DNA from: Chitinophagaceae bacterium UBA4411
GTDB lineage: Bacteria; Bacteroidota; Bacteroidia; Chitinophagales; Chitinophagaceae
Assembly (NCBI GenBank): GCA_002400415.1
Contig: DGQP01000002.1
Span: forward strand, 372,001-436,000
Direction of reading: 5' to 3'
DNA: 64,000 bases
Positions 63,522 to 64,000 of this stretch are shown here, one piece after another. Below the pieces are notes generated by a model. The model searched no databases and was not told the origin of the DNA. It saw only the letters and a list, made by a program, of their open reading frames with translations. Position 1 is the first letter of the stretch; every line of letters starts with the position of its first letter. A program made the translations under genes and the position numbers.

Positions 63522-64000
63522 TTATTTCTCCAGCTTCAGCAGGGTAAAGAATTCCTGCTCGGGTATTTCTTTCACGCAGCCGGGTTGCAGATCACCCAGT
63601 GAAAGATCTTCAATACTGACACGGACCAGCCGCCTGCATTTGTGCCGGATGGCGGCCACCATCTTCCTTACCTGGTGAAATTTTCCTTCGGTAAGTGTGA
63701 TGCGCAGCCAGGTATATTCAACATGGCCTGCCAATACGTATGGCGGGGGAAAATGAAGCCCGGGGTCGGTTAGTATTTCCACATCACAGGGTGTTGAAAG
63801 ATATTGCTCCCCTCCCCTGACACAGATACTGACACCTGTTCTTAACAGTTCAAGGTTTTCATCCGATACTTTGTTTTTTACTAATACGAGGTAGGTCCTT
63901 TTATGCGGCTGACTGCCCTGGAAAAGAAGCCGGGTAATTTTTTTATTGGTGGTAAGTAATAACAAGCCTTCGGAATGATTATCCAGCCGGCCGATAGCAT
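63522..64000 (-). CDS. rluE: RNA pseudouridine synthase (RluE/RluB type), N-terminus cut by the window edge
   Basis: Open to the right edge, leaving about 159 C-terminal residues. The visible start of the segment is AIGRLDNHSEGLLLLTTN, whose GRLD aspartate is the catalytic nucleophile of the RsuA/RluB/RluE group. The KTYLVLVKNKV strand and LTEGKFHQVRKMVAAI block are also typical. It would isomerise a uridine in 23S rRNA. The short total length expected and the lack of an S4 domain in this part favour RluE, but the missing N-terminus leaves RluB or RsuA possible. Confidence 0.82.
   Translation of the reverse strand, partial: AIGRLDNHSEGLLLLTTNKKITRLLFQGSQPHKRTYLVLVKNKVSDENLELLRTGVSICVRGGEQYLSTPCDVEILTDPGLHFPPPYVLAGHVEYTWLRITLTEGKFHQVRKMVAAIRHKCRRLVRVSIEDLSLGDLQPGCVKEIPEQEFFTLLKLEK

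Overview
The window reads as a piece of a Bacteroidota chromosome, most likely from the Chitinophagaceae or a close relative. Supporting evidence: type IX secretion (T9SS) genes and cargo with C-terminal sorting domains, Bacteroidota-type promoters (TTTG / TAnnTTTG), a serine-palmitoyltransferase-like enzyme, an ECF sigma factor paired with a membrane/beta-barrel protein, and short gene ends closed by strong hairpins. No rRNA, prophage, insertion sequence or CRISPR array was seen. One tRNA (Gln, TTG anticodon) is present. Assignments come from reading the translated sequence; no database search was run.

Layout. 1-3.9 kb: porV2-porU2-like pair on the minus strand (porU2 runs off the left edge). 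4.1-7.7 kb: tyrS, an alpha/beta hydrolase, an SGNH hydrolase and a cyanophycinase-like gene. 7.9-14.2 kb: amino-acid permease, a small exported protein, a Tat-exported class V aminotransferase and cyanophycin synthetase cphA, followed by tRNA-Gln. 15-17.3 kb: a large T9SS cargo adhesin. 17.5-23.7 kb: six-gene minus-strand nucleotide-sugar operon (aminotransferase, UDP-glucose dehydrogenase, UDP-glucuronate decarboxylase, a second UDP-sugar dehydrogenase, rfbC, rfbD). 23.8-28.1 kb: waaA, a conserved hypothetical, tdk, and ccmB, ccmC and a ccmD-like gene. 28.2-35.2 kb: glutamate dehydrogenase, an exported hypothetical, an SPT-like acyltransferase, a DPP4-like peptidase and ubiX. 35.3-38.9 kb: ECF sigma factor with a one-protein membrane anchor/outer-membrane barrel partner, an MFS transporter and a membrane protein. 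39-42.4 kb: AT-rich accessory genes (zinc-ribbon/HEPN-like protein, two hypotheticals) around an ldhA-type dehydrogenase. 42.4-54.9 kb: housekeeping and small hypothetical genes, prolyl oligopeptidase, amidase, a SWIB/H1-like protein, formate-THF ligase, a DODA-type dioxygenase and a DoxX-like protein. 55.4-64 kb: a PA14-like T9SS cargo, an IorAB-type molybdenum oxidoreductase, NADP-type gdhA, an S9 peptidase and an rRNA pseudouridine synthase cut by the right edge.

How it fits together. The two T9SS cargo proteins would be exported and anchored by the T9SS, for which the porV2/porU2 pair encodes paralogous sorting components. The cyanophycin genes suggest storage or turnover of an Asp-Arg polymer, and two glutamate dehydrogenases nearby also point to active nitrogen handling. 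The sugar operon and waaA serve surface polysaccharide/LPS. The most unusual items are the bacteroidotal cyanophycin locus, the sigma-factor partner that joins a cytoplasmic head, one membrane helix and a beta-barrel, the zinc-ribbon/RX4H protein with cassette-like flanking repeats, and an orphan minus-strand terminator near 34.37 kb with no gene assigned to it.
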